64,000 nt of DNA from Jiulongibacter sp024742395 (GCA_965249455.1 OZ252236.1:3410001-3474000), one strand, 5' to 3'. Shown: positions 1-8,811, numbered from the stretch's first letter. The notes: generated from the letters alone by a model not told the origin. A program made the numbers and translations.

Positions 1-198
1 GTTCAAGGAAAAAACATAAAACATTTTATTAATGGTGAGGAGATTTTATCGTATCAAAACCCTCATTATGATCCTGAAAATGCTCTGGCAGCAACTATGA
101 TAAAAGATGGAGACAGCAGTCTTCGATCCGGGTTTATTTCTTTGCAGAGCAATAGCCACCCAATTGATTTCAGAAAAATTGAAATCAAGGAGTATTAA
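1..198 (+). CDS. C-terminal end of a DUF1080 (3-keto-disaccharide hydrolase-like) protein, partial
   Basis: An open frame runs in from the left edge and ends at TAA 196-198, leaving about 65 residues. The tail has the pattern that closes DUF1080 domains: a GFISLQ strand, a short turn with H-P, then D-F-R-K-I-E-I (lectin-like jelly roll, often ending in 'EFRNIRI'). The family contains 3-keto-glycoside hydrolases and is usually exported, but the signal region lies outside the window. The next gene starts 13 bases downstream on the same strand, so the two may be co-transcribed. Assignment rests on the last strands only. Confidence 0.6.
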   Translation, partial: VQGKNIKHFINGEEILSYQNPHYDPENALAATMIKDGDSSLRSGFISLQSNSHPIDFRKIEIKEY

Positions 199-211
199 AT
201 AAACAGACAGT

Positions 212-886
212 ATGGAAAAGGTTTTTGACTTTCTTTTGAAACTTAGAGAGAACAACAACAGAGAATGGTTTGAACAAAACAGAGATGAATATGAAGTAGC
301 TCTTGAAGAGATGATAGGTTTGGCGGAAGCCACCCTTCAAAAAATGCGTTCTCATGATGAAATAGAGACCCCAAGTGCCAAAAAAGTACTCAAAAGAATT
401 TACAGAGACACCCGATTTTCAAAAGACAAAACTCCCTATAAGAATCATTGGTCTGGAAGCTTTAAAAGGGCGAGTGCTCATAAAAGAGGCGGTTACTATT
501 TTCATTTAGAGCCTGGCAACTCATTTGTGGCTGGTGGATTTTGGGGACCAGAAAAGGAGGACTTGAAAAGGATACGAGAACATTTATCACAAGATGCTTC
601 TCAATATTTGGAGGTAATTCAAAACAAAGACTTCAAAAACAACTTTGGTGAGGTGATAGGCGAACAACTTAAAAAGGCTCCCAAAGATTTCGATCCGGAA
701 GACCCCAATATTGAGCTTTTAAGATACAAGCAGTTTATATTGAAGAAAACACTTTCTGATAAAGAAGTATTCTCCAAAAAATTGCCTGATATCCTCTCGA
801 ACTCTTTTCAGGATATGAGACCATATTTTGATGTAATGTCTGAATACCTGACTACAGATTTGAACGGTCTTGATATTCTCGAATAA
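212..886 (+). CDS. DUF2461 family protein
   Basis: 224 residues, the normal length for DUF2461 (TIGR02453). The family hallmarks are present: the N-terminal N-R-E-W-F-E-Q-N-R segment (residues 15-24) and the R-I-Y-R-D-T-R-F-S-K-D-K-T-P-Y-K block (62-77), followed by a G-G-Y-Y-F-H strand. No signal peptide, so it is expected in the cytoplasm. The biochemical role of the family is not established. It starts 13 bases after the DUF1080 gene, which could mean a shared transcript, although the two families are not known partners. Confidence 0.85.
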   Translation: MEKVFDFLLKLRENNNREWFEQNRDEYEVALEEMIGLAEATLQKMRSHDEIETPSAKKVLKRIYRDTRFSKDKTPYKNHWSGSFKRASAHKRGGYYFHLEPGNSFVAGGFWGPEKEDLKRIREHLSQDASQYLEVIQNKDFKNNFGEVIGEQLKKAPKDFDPEDPNIELLRYKQFILKKTLSDKEVFSKKLPDILSNSFQDMRPYFDVMSEYLTTDLNGLDILE

Positions 887-1025
887 TTATACTCTAAGTC
901 ACTTACCACTTAATAAAAAAAAGCTCAAAATCTCATATTAGGGGATAATTACGGCACTTTTTGGTACCATTTTGAGTTTTGGTCTATACATAGTGTAAAA
1001 TCATATAAATAGGCAGCCCTATTAC

Positions 1026-1057
1026 TTGTATAAACAGAAGGCTTTTTATTAGATTTG
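1026..1057 (+). promoter_or_regulatory. Bacteroidota-type promoter for the OmpA-family lipoprotein
   Basis: TTG at 1026-1028, a 21-base spacer, then TAGATTTG at 1050-1057. This matches the Bacteroidetes primary sigma consensus (-33 TTG, -7 TAnnTTTG). The start codon at 1103 leaves a leader of roughly 40 bases. Confidence 0.6.
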
Positions 1058-1102
1058 CTAATCGTAAGCCAAAAATAAACCGATAATTAATATTTACTTA
1101 CT

Positions 1103-2014
1103 ATGAAAATTTCAACAAAGATTGCTCTGGTACTTGCAGTAGCTATTGCTTTCTCTTCTTGTGTAGGAAAGAAGAAGTATGTGGAGTTGCAATCTCAGCT
1201 AGCTCAGGCTCAAACATCATTGAATTCTTGCAGTGATGATTTGCTATCCACTAAACAAGATTTAACTAAGGCACAAAATGACCTTGCTAACGAAAGAGCC
1301 AACGCTGCAAACACAGCTAAGCTTCGTGAAGAGCAGATTGCTGATCTTAGAGGACAAGTGGCTGATCTTCAAAAATTGAGAGAGCAGCAAATGGTTCAGG
1401 TAGAAGGTTTGACTATTCTATCAAAAACAGCAAATGATAATATTGATAAAACTCTTGTTCAAATGAGAGAAAAAGATCAGTATATCCATTTACTACAAGC
1501 GGCTAAAAATAAGACTGATTCTATCAACTTAGCATTAGCTGTTAATCTTACTAACTCTCTTGACGTAAGTCTTGATGATGATGATGTAGAGATCAGAGTT
1601 GACAAAACAGTCGTTATGATCAACCTTTCTGACAAAATGCTTTACAGAAGCGGTAGCTCAAGAATCACTGCCCGTGCAAATGATGTACTTGGCAAAATTG
1701 CTAAAATCATCAAAAGCAGACCTGACTTAGAAGTTATGGTAGAAGGTTACACTGATAACAATCCAATCAGAACTGATTGTATCACTGATAACTGGGATCT
1801 TAGTGTGAAAAGAGCAACTTCAGTAGTTAGAGTTCTTCAGGAGAACTTTGATGTTGATCCTAACAGACTAATTGCTGCTGGTCGTGGTGAGTATAACGCT
1901 TTAGCTGATAACTCTACTGCAGAAGGAAGAGCTACTAACCGTAGAACTCGTCTAATCTTAATGCCTAAAGTAGAGCAATTCTACGATCTTTTAGATCCGG
2001 CAAAAGCAAGATAA
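1103..2014 (+). CDS. OmpA-family outer-membrane lipoprotein with coiled coil
   Basis: 303 residues. The signal peptide ends in a lipobox with the acylated cysteine at residue 20 (F-S-S-C). Residues about 25-130 are Gln/Ala/Leu/Asp-rich and heptad-like, a predicted coiled coil. Residues about 165-290 form an OmpA-like peptidoglycan-binding domain, with V-E-G-Y-T-D-N near residue 212 and the closing R-A-T-N-R-R-T segment. The expected role is a tether between the outer membrane and peptidoglycan. It has its own promoter and ends in a strong hairpin terminator, so it is probably monocistronic. Confidence 0.88.
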   Translation: MKISTKIALVLAVAIAFSSCVGKKKYVELQSQLAQAQTSLNSCSDDLLSTKQDLTKAQNDLANERANAANTAKLREEQIADLRGQVADLQKLREQQMVQVEGLTILSKTANDNIDKTLVQMREKDQYIHLLQAAKNKTDSINLALAVNLTNSLDVSLDDDDVEIRVDKTVVMINLSDKMLYRSGSSRITARANDVLGKIAKIIKSRPDLEVMVEGYTDNNPIRTDCITDNWDLSVKRATSVVRVLQENFDVDPNRLIAAGRGEYNALADNSTAEGRATNRRTRLILMPKVEQFYDLLDPAKAR

Positions 2015-2034
2015 TTTAAGAAAATTGCATGATA

Positions 2035-2064
2035 AAAAGGGTGATCAAATGATCACCCTTTTTT
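2035..2064. terminator. Bidirectional intrinsic terminator between the OmpA lipoprotein and uvrB
   Basis: Perfect 10-bp stem, AAGGGTGATC at 2037-2046 pairing with GATCACCCTT at 2051-2060, loop AAAT. A T tract follows on the plus strand and an A tract precedes it, so it can stop both the upstream plus gene and convergent uvrB. Confidence 0.88.
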
Positions 2065-2099
2065 GTTATTACGTCCTTAGCCTGCATTTGGCCTTTGCC

Positions 2100-4127
2100 T
2101 CAAATTGTATTGTCTTTAATTCTTTCTTCCAGCTGCTTCATTTCATCTCTATATCTGGCAGCTTGCATAAAGTCGAGCTCCATAGCAGCATCCTCCATTT
2201 TCTTCTTTGTTTCATTAAGTAGTTTCTTTAACTGCTCAGAATTCATATAGGCCGTAACCGGATCAGCCGCTATATCATATTTATCAGGTTCAATGTAATA
2301 ACCTCTGGTATTCGGTTTTGAATCAGCCACTGAGGTCTGTTCCAGAATAGCCTCTTTACTTTTCAAAATTGTGGTAGGCACAATACCATGATCAGCATTG
2401 TACTCCATTTGTATAGCTCGTCTTCTGTTTGTCTCACTAATGGCGTAATCCATGCTCTTAGTTATTTTATCAGCATACATGATCACTTTACCATTGGAGT
2501 TCCTTGCGGCTCTTCCAATAGTTTGTACCAAGGAGCGTATATCTCTTAAGAAACCTTCTTTATCAGCATCCATAATAGCCACTAACGACACTTCCGGTAA
2601 ATCAAGACCCTCCCTTAGCAGATTCACCCCTACCAGCACATCAAACTCTCCAAGCCTTAATTGTCTTAAAATCTCAACTCTATCTAAAGTTTTGACTTCA
2701 GAATGGATATATCTGCCCTTTATGCCTACCCTTTCAAGATATTTACTCAGTTCTTCCGCCATTCTTTTGGTAAGGGTTGTAACCAATACCCGCTCGTTTT
2801 TCTTGATTCGATCATCAATTTCATCGAGTAAGTCATCAATTTGGTTTAAACTTGGTCTTACATCTATTTCAGGATCAAGAAGTCCTGTAGGTCTGATAAT
2901 TTGTTCAATAACTACTCCTTGGGCTTTACCTATTTCATAGTCTGCCGGCGTAGCAGACACATAAATTGATTGACCAACTATGCTTTCAAACTCTGGAAAA
3001 GTGAGAGGGCGATTATCCATAGCTGAAGGAAGTCTGAAGCCGTTTTCAACCAAGGCCACTTTTCTTGATCTATCTCCACCGTACATGGCTCTTATTTGCG
3101 GCATAGAAGCATGACTTTCATCCACAACGAGCAAGAAGTCGTCGGGAAAATAATCAAACAAACAGAAAGGTCTCTGCCCGGGTTGCCTTCGATCAAAATA
3201 TCTGGAGTAATTTTCAATTCCACTGCAATAGCCCAACTCACGCATCATTTCCAGATCAAACTCTGTACGCTCCTGAATTCTTTCAGCTTCGGTAGGTCGG
3301 CCATCCTGCTCAAAATACTTGATTTGTTTAACCAGATCATCCTGAATCTCTTTGATAGAAGCTTGCATGACATCTTTTCCGGTCACAAAAAGATTGGCCG
3401 GAAAAATGACTACATTTTGCAGGTCTTCAATTTTTTTGCCGCTTTGTGGCTCAATCCTTTGAATTTCTTCAATTTCATCACCCCAGAATAGTACACGGTA
3501 GGCGTAATCTGCATAGCCCGGAAAAATATCTACGGTATCACCTTTCACTCTGAAAGTACCTCGGCTAAACTCGATTTCGGTCCTGGAATACAGAATTTCT
3601 ACCAAACTATGTAAAAACCTGTTACGGCTGATAGATTCTCCGACCTTTGTTCTAACCACAGACTTCCGGAATTCTTCAGGATTACCTGCACCATAAATAC
3701 AGGAGACTGAAGCCACTACAATCACATCCCTCCTACCAGACATTAAAGAAGAGACTGTTTTTAACCTCAATTTATCAATTTCCTGATTTATTTGAAGATC
3801 TTTTTCAATGTAAGTATTGGTGCTGGCAATAAAGGCCTCCGGCTGATAATAGTCGTAATACGATATAAAATATTCAACGGCATTTTCAGGGAAGAACTGC
3901 TTGAATTCTCCATAAAGCTGTGCCGCAAGTGTTTTATTATGAGAAAGAATGAGTACAGGTCTGTCTAACTGAGCGATCATATTCGCTATAGTAAATGTTT
4001 TACCGGAACCCGTAACACCTAACAAAACCTGATCTGTTTCTCCGTTTTTAACCCCGTTTACTAGCTTTTCAATAGCTTGAGGTTGATCTCCCGTAGGTAC
4101 AAAAGGCGAAACTAGTTTGAACGACAT
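2100..4127 (-). CDS. uvrB: UvrABC excision nuclease subunit B
   Basis: 675 residues from the ATG at 4125-4127; an in-frame start 11 codons upstream is unlikely because UvrB proteins normally begin close to the F-x-L-V-S-P-F-x-P-T-G-D-Q-P segment, here residues 3-16. Walker A is G-V-T-G-S-G-K-T (37-44), the damage-probing beta-hairpin Y-Y-D-Y-Y-Q-P-E-A (about 90-98) is intact, the helicase C motifs include R-x-x-Q-x-I-G-R-A-A-R-N, and a C-terminal UVR motif (about 640-670) binds UvrC. It acts in nucleotide excision repair, verifying damage after UvrA loading. The leader contains a terminator-like hairpin (4270-4296) that may attenuate transcription. Confidence 0.97.
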   Translation of the reverse strand: MSFKLVSPFVPTGDQPQAIEKLVNGVKNGETDQVLLGVTGSGKTFTIANMIAQLDRPVLILSHNKTLAAQLYGEFKQFFPENAVEYFISYYDYYQPEAFIASTNTYIEKDLQINQEIDKLRLKTVSSLMSGRRDVIVVASVSCIYGAGNPEEFRKSVVRTKVGESISRNRFLHSLVEILYSRTEIEFSRGTFRVKGDTVDIFPGYADYAYRVLFWGDEIEEIQRIEPQSGKKIEDLQNVVIFPANLFVTGKDVMQASIKEIQDDLVKQIKYFEQDGRPTEAERIQERTEFDLEMMRELGYCSGIENYSRYFDRRQPGQRPFCLFDYFPDDFLLVVDESHASMPQIRAMYGGDRSRKVALVENGFRLPSAMDNRPLTFPEFESIVGQSIYVSATPADYEIGKAQGVVIEQIIRPTGLLDPEIDVRPSLNQIDDLLDEIDDRIKKNERVLVTTLTKRMAEELSKYLERVGIKGRYIHSEVKTLDRVEILRQLRLGEFDVLVGVNLLREGLDLPEVSLVAIMDADKEGFLRDIRSLVQTIGRAARNSNGKVIMYADKITKSMDYAISETNRRRAIQMEYNADHGIVPTTILKSKEAILEQTSVADSKPNTRGYYIEPDKYDIAADPVTAYMNSEQLKKLLNETKKKMEDAAMELDFMQAARYRDEMKQLEERIKDNTI

Positions 4128-4269
4128 AAATGACAGCTTTTTACAATAATAGCAAAACATATTGAACCATCATTCGGGTTCACTGTATTGCTAAGCAATT
4201 GACCTAAATCAGGACATAATGGGAGTGGGAGGCAAAAACTATAGACGGTAGCGAGAGATTGCGGATTCT

Positions 4270-4296
4270 AAATAAAAAACGGAAGTACTACTTCCG
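4270..4296 (-). terminator. Terminator-like hairpin in the uvrB leader (attenuator or end of a small RNA)
   Basis: Stem CGGAAGT (4280-4286) with ACTTCCG (4290-4296), three-base loop. Read on the minus strand the stem is followed by six T and then ATTT. No minus-strand gene lies upstream that would need a terminator. Confidence 0.5.
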
Positions 4297-4339
4297 CTCT
4301 TTGACCCTTACTACTGTATTTCTGTATGTATCTCTTGTA

Positions 4340-4347
4340 CAAAAGTA
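4340..4347 (-). promoter_or_regulatory. Candidate -7 box upstream of uvrB
   Basis: TACTTTTG on the minus strand, a full match to TAnnTTTG. No clean TTG sits at the expected upstream distance (TTTC instead). Transcription from here would give an RNA of roughly 60 bases up to the hairpin at 4270-4296, or read through into uvrB. Confidence 0.4.
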
Positions 4348-4429
4348 TTACGGTAAGATTACTGAAAGATTATGCCATTATTAGGGAAATGTTAACTTAG
4401 TAGGTGAATTCTTAAAGAATAACAACCCT

Positions 4430-5752
4430 ATGAAAAACAGAAGAAATTTCATTAAAGAAATTGGTGCGGCCGGTTTGGCCTTAGGAAGTCCAGTCATGGC
4501 CCAAGCCGCAATTCCGTATAAAGGAAGAAACATCAAAGAAACAGTAAAAGTAGGCCTCATAGGATGTAATAGCATGGGGTGGGCAGACTTAAATTCCTTT
4601 CTGAAGAATTCAGGTACAGTATGTATTGGACTGTGTGATGTAGATGAAAACGTTTTAAACAAAAGAGCTGATGAAATAGAAAGTAAATTTGGAAACAAGC
4701 CGAAAACTTTCACCAAACATCAAAACCTCCTGGAAATGGATGGTTTACAAGCTGTTTTTATTGGTACTCCGGACCATTGGCACTGTATTCAAATGATCGA
4801 TGCCTGTAAAGCTGGTAAAGATGTTTATGTTGAGAAACCTATAGCGAATAGTATTTATGAAGCGAATTTAATGGTGGCTGCTGCTAAAAAATATAAGAAT
4901 GTGGTTCAGGTAGGTCAATGGCAAAGAAGCGATCCACATTGGATCTCTGCTTTGGACTATTTGGAATCGGGTGTACTGGGTAGAATCAGACAGGTAAAGG
5001 CATGGGCAGATGTAAATTATGGCAGAGGCTTTGATGTAGTGCCGGATGGCCCTACACCCGAAGGAGTTGACTATAACAGATGGCTGGGTCCAGCCCCTGA
5101 AAGGAATTTTAACAAAAACAGATTTCATGGTACATTCCGTTATTTCTGGGATTATGCGGGTGGCCTGATGACAGACTGGGGCGTTCATATGATAGATATG
5201 GTATTGGCAGGCATGAAGGTCACAGATCCTGTTTCTGTCACAGCCATAGGGGGTAAGTTAGCTTTCCCTGAAAATGCTGCCGAGACTCCGGATACGCTGA
5301 CTACGGTCTACGATTTTGGACATTTCAGTTTTATCTGGGAGCAATTCATGGCCATGGGCACTTCTCCATATTTTGATGATCAAGGATTACCAGGTGTAGC
5401 ATTTATTGGAACAAAGGGTATTTTGGCTATAAACAGAAATGAATGGAAGATTATTCCTTTAGAAGAGGATGGGCAATATCTTACACCGACAATGCCAACT
5501 AGAAAAAGTAGAGGCAACGGATTAGATAAACATACCGAGAACTTTCTGGAGGCTATTAAAACCAGAAAACTGCCAAACTGTACCATAGAAATGGGTAGAA
5601 ATGCCGCACTTGTAGCACATTTAGGCAACATAGCTTACCGTACAGGTGAAAAGATATTCTGGAATAAAGAAACTCAAATGGCCTCCTCAGCCGGAACAAA
5701 TCAGTTGTTAAAACCTACTTACCGTGCCCCTTGGGAGATACCTAAGGTTTGA
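4430..5752 (+). CDS. Tat-exported Gfo/Idh/MocA family oxidoreductase
   Basis: 440 residues. The N terminus carries a twin-arginine signal (R-R-N-F-I-K at 4-9, then a hydrophobic stretch to A-Q-A-A near 27), so the folded, cofactor-loaded enzyme is expected in the periplasm. The NAD(P)-binding fold starts with V-G-L-I-G-C-N-S-M-G (41-50). The catalytic E-K-P is at 135-137, and D-W-G-V-H-M-I-D in the second half is typical of the C-terminal substrate domain. Such proteins oxidise or reduce sugars and sugar derivatives; the substrate cannot be read from sequence. It ends two bases before the convergent methyltransferase stop codon. A second Tat-type member lies at 41528-42895. Confidence 0.9.
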   Translation: MKNRRNFIKEIGAAGLALGSPVMAQAAIPYKGRNIKETVKVGLIGCNSMGWADLNSFLKNSGTVCIGLCDVDENVLNKRADEIESKFGNKPKTFTKHQNLLEMDGLQAVFIGTPDHWHCIQMIDACKAGKDVYVEKPIANSIYEANLMVAAAKKYKNVVQVGQWQRSDPHWISALDYLESGVLGRIRQVKAWADVNYGRGFDVVPDGPTPEGVDYNRWLGPAPERNFNKNRFHGTFRYFWDYAGGLMTDWGVHMIDMVLAGMKVTDPVSVTAIGGKLAFPENAAETPDTLTTVYDFGHFSFIWEQFMAMGTSPYFDDQGLPGVAFIGTKGILAINRNEWKIIPLEEDGQYLTPTMPTRKSRGNGLDKHTENFLEAIKTRKLPNCTIEMGRNAALVAHLGNIAYRTGEKIFWNKETQMASSAGTNQLLKPTYRAPWEIPKV

Positions 5753-5753
5753 T

Positions 5754-6383
5754 TTATTTGTGTATCACGTAATAATACAAAGTACCAAAAAGCGTCTTTT
5801 TATAACCGCTAGTTTCAACCTTTGAAAAACCCGTTTTTTCAATAAGGTCACGGAATTTCCCGTCTTTATGAATCCTAAAGGTTTCAAAATTATCAATAAG
5901 CCGAACCAGAAAAAACAAGACCGACTGTAAAAGGCCTTGCGGCTTGCCCCAATCGGCCACTACAAAAAGGCCTTTCGGAGCTAATACTCTATGAATTTCA
6001 TACAAAGAGTTAACTTTCTGTTTTTCAGTTAAATGATGGAATACCCAGGTGGCGATCACTTTATCAAATGCATTTTCTGGATACGGAATTTTATAGCCAT
6101 CAAAGAGCTTTATTTTAAAACGTCCTTTTCTTTTTTTCTCCGCGATTTTGAGTATTTCAGCATCCACATCCAATCCTAAAAGGTCGCAGTGAGGGTACCG
6201 TGAAATTAGCAGGTCACATAATGTGCCTGTTCCGCAGCCATAGTCCATCACCCTGTCTCCATCTTTTATCTCTGCCAGATTAATGGAATTTGTTTTCACC
6301 TCTTCTTCTGGCATGAAAAGTTTAATAAAAGAATCGTAGATTGGTGTTAGGAATGAGTACTTAAGAGCCGGAATGAATGTCAA
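5754..6383 (-). CDS. Class I SAM-dependent methyltransferase
   Basis: 209 residues. Motif I is V-M-D-Y-G-C-G-T-G-T-L (45-55), followed by a D-x-D at the second strand and V-F-H-H-L at motif IV, the layout of small-molecule or quinone-type methyltransferases. The first codon appears to be TTG at 6381-6383: there is no ATG before residue 24, while the segment L-K-Y-S-F-L-T-P-I-Y-D near the N terminus is of the kind conserved in this family. The gene overlaps the preceding minus-strand gene by 23 bases, implying translational coupling. Substrate unknown. Confidence 0.8.
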   Translation of the reverse strand: MTFIPALKYSFLTPIYDSFIKLFMPEEEVKTNSINLAEIKDGDRVMDYGCGTGTLCDLLISRYPHCDLLGLDVDAEILKIAEKKRKGRFKIKLFDGYKIPYPENAFDKVIATWVFHHLTEKQKVNSLYEIHRVLAPKGLFVVADWGKPQGLLQSVLFFLVRLIDNFETFRIHKDGKFRDLIEKTGFSKVETSGYKKTLFGTLYYYVIHK

Positions 6384-6945
6384 TAAAGTGTTTATTTAAT
6401 TCTTGGACTAATACCTCTTTAGCCAATTCTACGTTTGACTGACTTTCACGGCCTTCTACGTTGGGTCTGAGTAACCAAAGGGGAATTGATCTTTTTAAAA
6501 TAACTTCTTTCTCCTGCAAAAGGTTTTCCAATTCCCTTTGTGCTGTTTTTGTGGAACCGGATCCTAGAGTTACGGCAAAGACCTCTTTGCCCTTTAAAAT
6601 GCTGCTGTTTTTTACCCAGTCGCTAACGGCCCAATCCGGCGACCAGTTATAAGTATTGGCAATGATGATTAATTTTTGAAAACGGCCGGCATCTACTTTT
6701 GTAACAAAAGGAACAGTTGCTACTGCTGCAAAATATCCATTGGATGCCATTTCTTTAGCCGCGGCAACAGCCAATTGATGATCAAGGTCTTTTATGGCGT
6801 CAGGATGATAAATCACCAATACAGAATTTAGTGAAGACTTCTCTCCGAACTCTTCATTATACGGTTCATTATGCCATTGCACATAAAAAGTTAATAGAAG
6901 CCAGAAAAGGCCAATTCCAAAGAGAATCCACAGTACTATTTTCAT
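6361..6945 (-). CDS. Membrane-anchored flavodoxin-like protein of unknown function
   Basis: 194 residues. One N-terminal membrane segment (about 3-22) leads into a soluble alpha/beta domain with strand patterns L-V-I-Y-H-P, K-L-I-I-I-A-N-T-Y and F-A-V-T-L-G-S-G-S, resembling flavodoxin-fold proteins. The classic T-x-T-G-x-T FMN loop is not evident, so cofactor binding is uncertain. It overlaps the downstream methyltransferase by 23 bases, suggesting linked function. I know no defined function for it. Confidence 0.6.
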   Translation of the reverse strand: MKIVLWILFGIGLFWLLLTFYVQWHNEPYNEEFGEKSSLNSVLVIYHPDAIKDLDHQLAVAAAKEMASNGYFAAVATVPFVTKVDAGRFQKLIIIANTYNWSPDWAVSDWVKNSSILKGKEVFAVTLGSGSTKTAQRELENLLQEKEVILKRSIPLWLLRPNVEGRESQSNVELAKEVLVQELNKHFIDIHSGS

Positions 6946-7043
6946 TTTTAGAGCTTTATAGTACTCAAATTAAGCATTCTAAAACAAAATCAATCATGAG
7001 CATGCAGGACTTTTCGACTGATGATTATCATGTTAACAAGCCC

Positions 7044-7913
7044 TTACCAGCTGCCGTTTCGTCTGGCATTTTCTAGTTTGTCCTCCAGCTCATCCGGTAA
7101 ACTTTTAAAAAAGTCTAAACCTGTTTTAGCCTCGAGGTCGTCTATAGAAACCATTTGACGTTCCATCACAAAGTGCGGAGTGGGTTCATTGGGTAAAAGA
7201 AACGCAATAGTACTCTCAGGAATGCTCGAATTTGTAGAATATCGAACCAATAATTTATAGAAATGTGTAGGTACACTAATATCAGTATACTTACCAAAAT
7301 ATTGCATCCTATGCTCAAATACAGGCCCTGTTATTACATATAATTCACCGTATCTTCTTGCCCATTGACGTGTTTTCTTTTCGAGTTCTGCCCAGGCATA
7401 CCTATTCAGTAAAGAATCAAAAGGGGCAACATTACTCATGGCAAAAGTTTCTTCTAGCTGCTCCTGACAGCATTGAAAATCTGCAGCAGGTACCAGATGA
7501 CCTCTGTCGAAACCTGAACCGGAATAATCTGAATAAGAAGCTACAGGAAGCATTGTGGGCTCATTCTCGTTAAATCTTAAACCATGCCGATTAGCAGAAC
7601 CTCGGGTATCAGCAGATTCTAATTTATGCAAAGCAAAACGTGCCTGCATGATGTCCTGATCATAATAAATCAAATAATTCGGTTTCTTAATCCATTCACC
7701 TTTCTGACTGGGGAACGGAACAAGGCTTTCGGGGTATTCGCTATCAGTAAAGCTATGAGCAATGTCATTGTTAACCGGGCTGGTCAAGCCTATTTTTGAT
7801 AAAAGATTTTGAAAGATATCAGGCCTGTTTACAAGAACAATGGCACCGATGAGCAAGAAAAATACAAAGGCAGATGAAAACCAATTCCGCCAAAAGTATT
7901 TTTTGAAGTTCAT
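7044..7913 (-). CDS. Membrane-anchored DNA/RNA non-specific endonuclease (NUC1 family)
   Basis: 289 residues. A hydrophobic segment at about 12-28 anchors or exports the protein. The His-Me finger signature D-R-G-H is at 136-139, followed by L-V-P-A-A-D and then M-S-N-V-A-P, which supplies the metal-binding Asn of the Serratia nuclease/EndoG fold. The family cuts DNA and RNA without sequence specificity using Mg2+, and in Gram-negative bacteria often acts outside the cytoplasm in nucleic-acid scavenging. No inhibitor gene is adjacent, which fits extracytoplasmic location. Confidence 0.87.
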   Translation of the reverse strand: MNFKKYFWRNWFSSAFVFFLLIGAIVLVNRPDIFQNLLSKIGLTSPVNNDIAHSFTDSEYPESLVPFPSQKGEWIKKPNYLIYYDQDIMQARFALHKLESADTRGSANRHGLRFNENEPTMLPVASYSDYSGSGFDRGHLVPAADFQCCQEQLEETFAMSNVAPFDSLLNRYAWAELEKKTRQWARRYGELYVITGPVFEHRMQYFGKYTDISVPTHFYKLLVRYSTNSSIPESTIAFLLPNEPTPHFVMERQMVSIDDLEAKTGLDFFKSLPDELEDKLENARRNGSW

Positions 7914-7962
7914 AAACTATCGATTTAGACCTTTTCGTTTAGCAATTAAGCAAATATCCAAA

Positions 7963-7970
7963 CAAAGCTA
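7963..7970 (-). promoter_or_regulatory. Candidate -7 box for the NUC1 nuclease gene
   Basis: TAGCTTTG on the minus strand, about 50 bases upstream of the start codon, matches TAnnTTTG. There is no convincing TTG at the -33 position. Confidence 0.3.
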
Positions 7971-8062
7971 TTAAGAAAGAAGTCAGGCCGTCTTAAATTC
8001 CTTCTCCTTAGATATGCAAGAGGTATTTTACCAGCCGACTGATTAAAAACAAAACATTACAC

Positions 8063-8806
8063 ATGAAAAAGATTACTTTATTTTTGGCCATTGGTGCCAT
8101 GAGCATTGGCCAGTTAGCCGCACAGGAAACTACAAAAGAGAAAAACCTGAAAGTATTTAAGTTTGACCCATTACCCTTAGCTACATCCACCCTTTCGTTC
8201 GGTGTAGAAAGTTTTAATGCAGACAGAACAAGAAGTACAGAAATACATCTGGGTATCAGATACCGAAAAGACAATGACGATTATTATTATGAAGTACCCG
8301 TAGGGGTAAACGGCGAACCTATTAATCAGTTTTCAGACTGGAAAGGCGTTACAGGTACTATTGCCAGAAGATTCTATGTACCTGCATTCAGAGACCGTGA
8401 AGCCAATATATTAAATCAGGAAGCGAGCCAAAGCGGTGTCTATTTCGCCCCATCATTACGCTTAGATTTTAATCAAAATGAATATGATAGGTCTAGTTAT
8501 CAATATGTTTCCTATGATCCGGACGGAAAAGTGGATAAGTATGAATTAATGACGCGTACCGGTAAAATAAACTATTTAGGAGCGATGCCTTCTTTAAATT
8601 TTGGCGTACAGTTCACTGTTTTTCAATATGCATATATTGATCTTCATGTGGGTGGCGGGGTCAGAATACAATCAACGAATGTGCTAGAAGAAACGAATAC
8701 GGGAACTGGTAATAATTATTACTATCAAGATAATGCTATCACTACTTTTGTGATTAAAGAAGGCGTACAGCCTACAGGCGGAATCACTTTTGGTTTGAGA
8801 CTGTAA
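8063..8806 (+). CDS. Secreted, probably outer-membrane beta-barrel protein of unknown function
   Basis: 247 residues with a signal peptide cleaved around A-A-Q (residue 20-21). The mature part is made of alternating polar/hydrophobic strands rich in Tyr, Asn and Asp, and ends in G-G-I-T-F-G-L-R-L, a C-terminal beta-strand pattern typical of barrels. It resembles DUF3575-like or general porin-like outer membrane proteins, but no diagnostic motif is present. A hairpin inside the end of the convergent neighbour may terminate it. Confidence 0.6.
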   Translation: MKKITLFLAIGAMSIGQLAAQETTKEKNLKVFKFDPLPLATSTLSFGVESFNADRTRSTEIHLGIRYRKDNDDYYYEVPVGVNGEPINQFSDWKGVTGTIARRFYVPAFRDREANILNQEASQSGVYFAPSLRLDFNQNEYDRSSYQYVSYDPDGKVDKYELMTRTGKINYLGAMPSLNFGVQFTVFQYAYIDLHVGGGVRIQSTNVLEETNTGTGNNYYYQDNAITTFVIKEGVQPTGGITFGLRL

Positions 8807-8811
8807 ACGTA

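Larger units (their letters stand above)
4128..4429. other. Divergent intergenic region between uvrB and a Tat oxidoreductase
   Basis: About 300 bases without a gene. It holds a minus-strand -7 box and a minus-strand terminator-like hairpin (listed separately), and a 13-base inverted repeat at 4187-4199 (ATTGC-TAA-GCAAT) about 60 bases upstream of uvrB that could bind a regulator. No strict TAnnTTTG box was found for the rightward gene at 4430. Confidence 0.5.

Noticed and set aside
924..976. CTCAAAAT ... ATTTTGAG inverted repeat downstream of the DUF2461 gene as a terminator
   Set aside because: The loop is about 37 bases, the stem AT-rich, and there is no proper T tract after it.
4381..4716. 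111-codon minus-strand frame over the start of the Tat oxidoreductase gene
   Set aside because: It is antisense to a well-supported coding region and has no family features.
7044..7913. NUC1 nuclease as a secreted toxin with an immunity partner
   Set aside because: No toxin-delivery domain and no small immunity-like gene next to it; a plain scavenging nuclease fits better.
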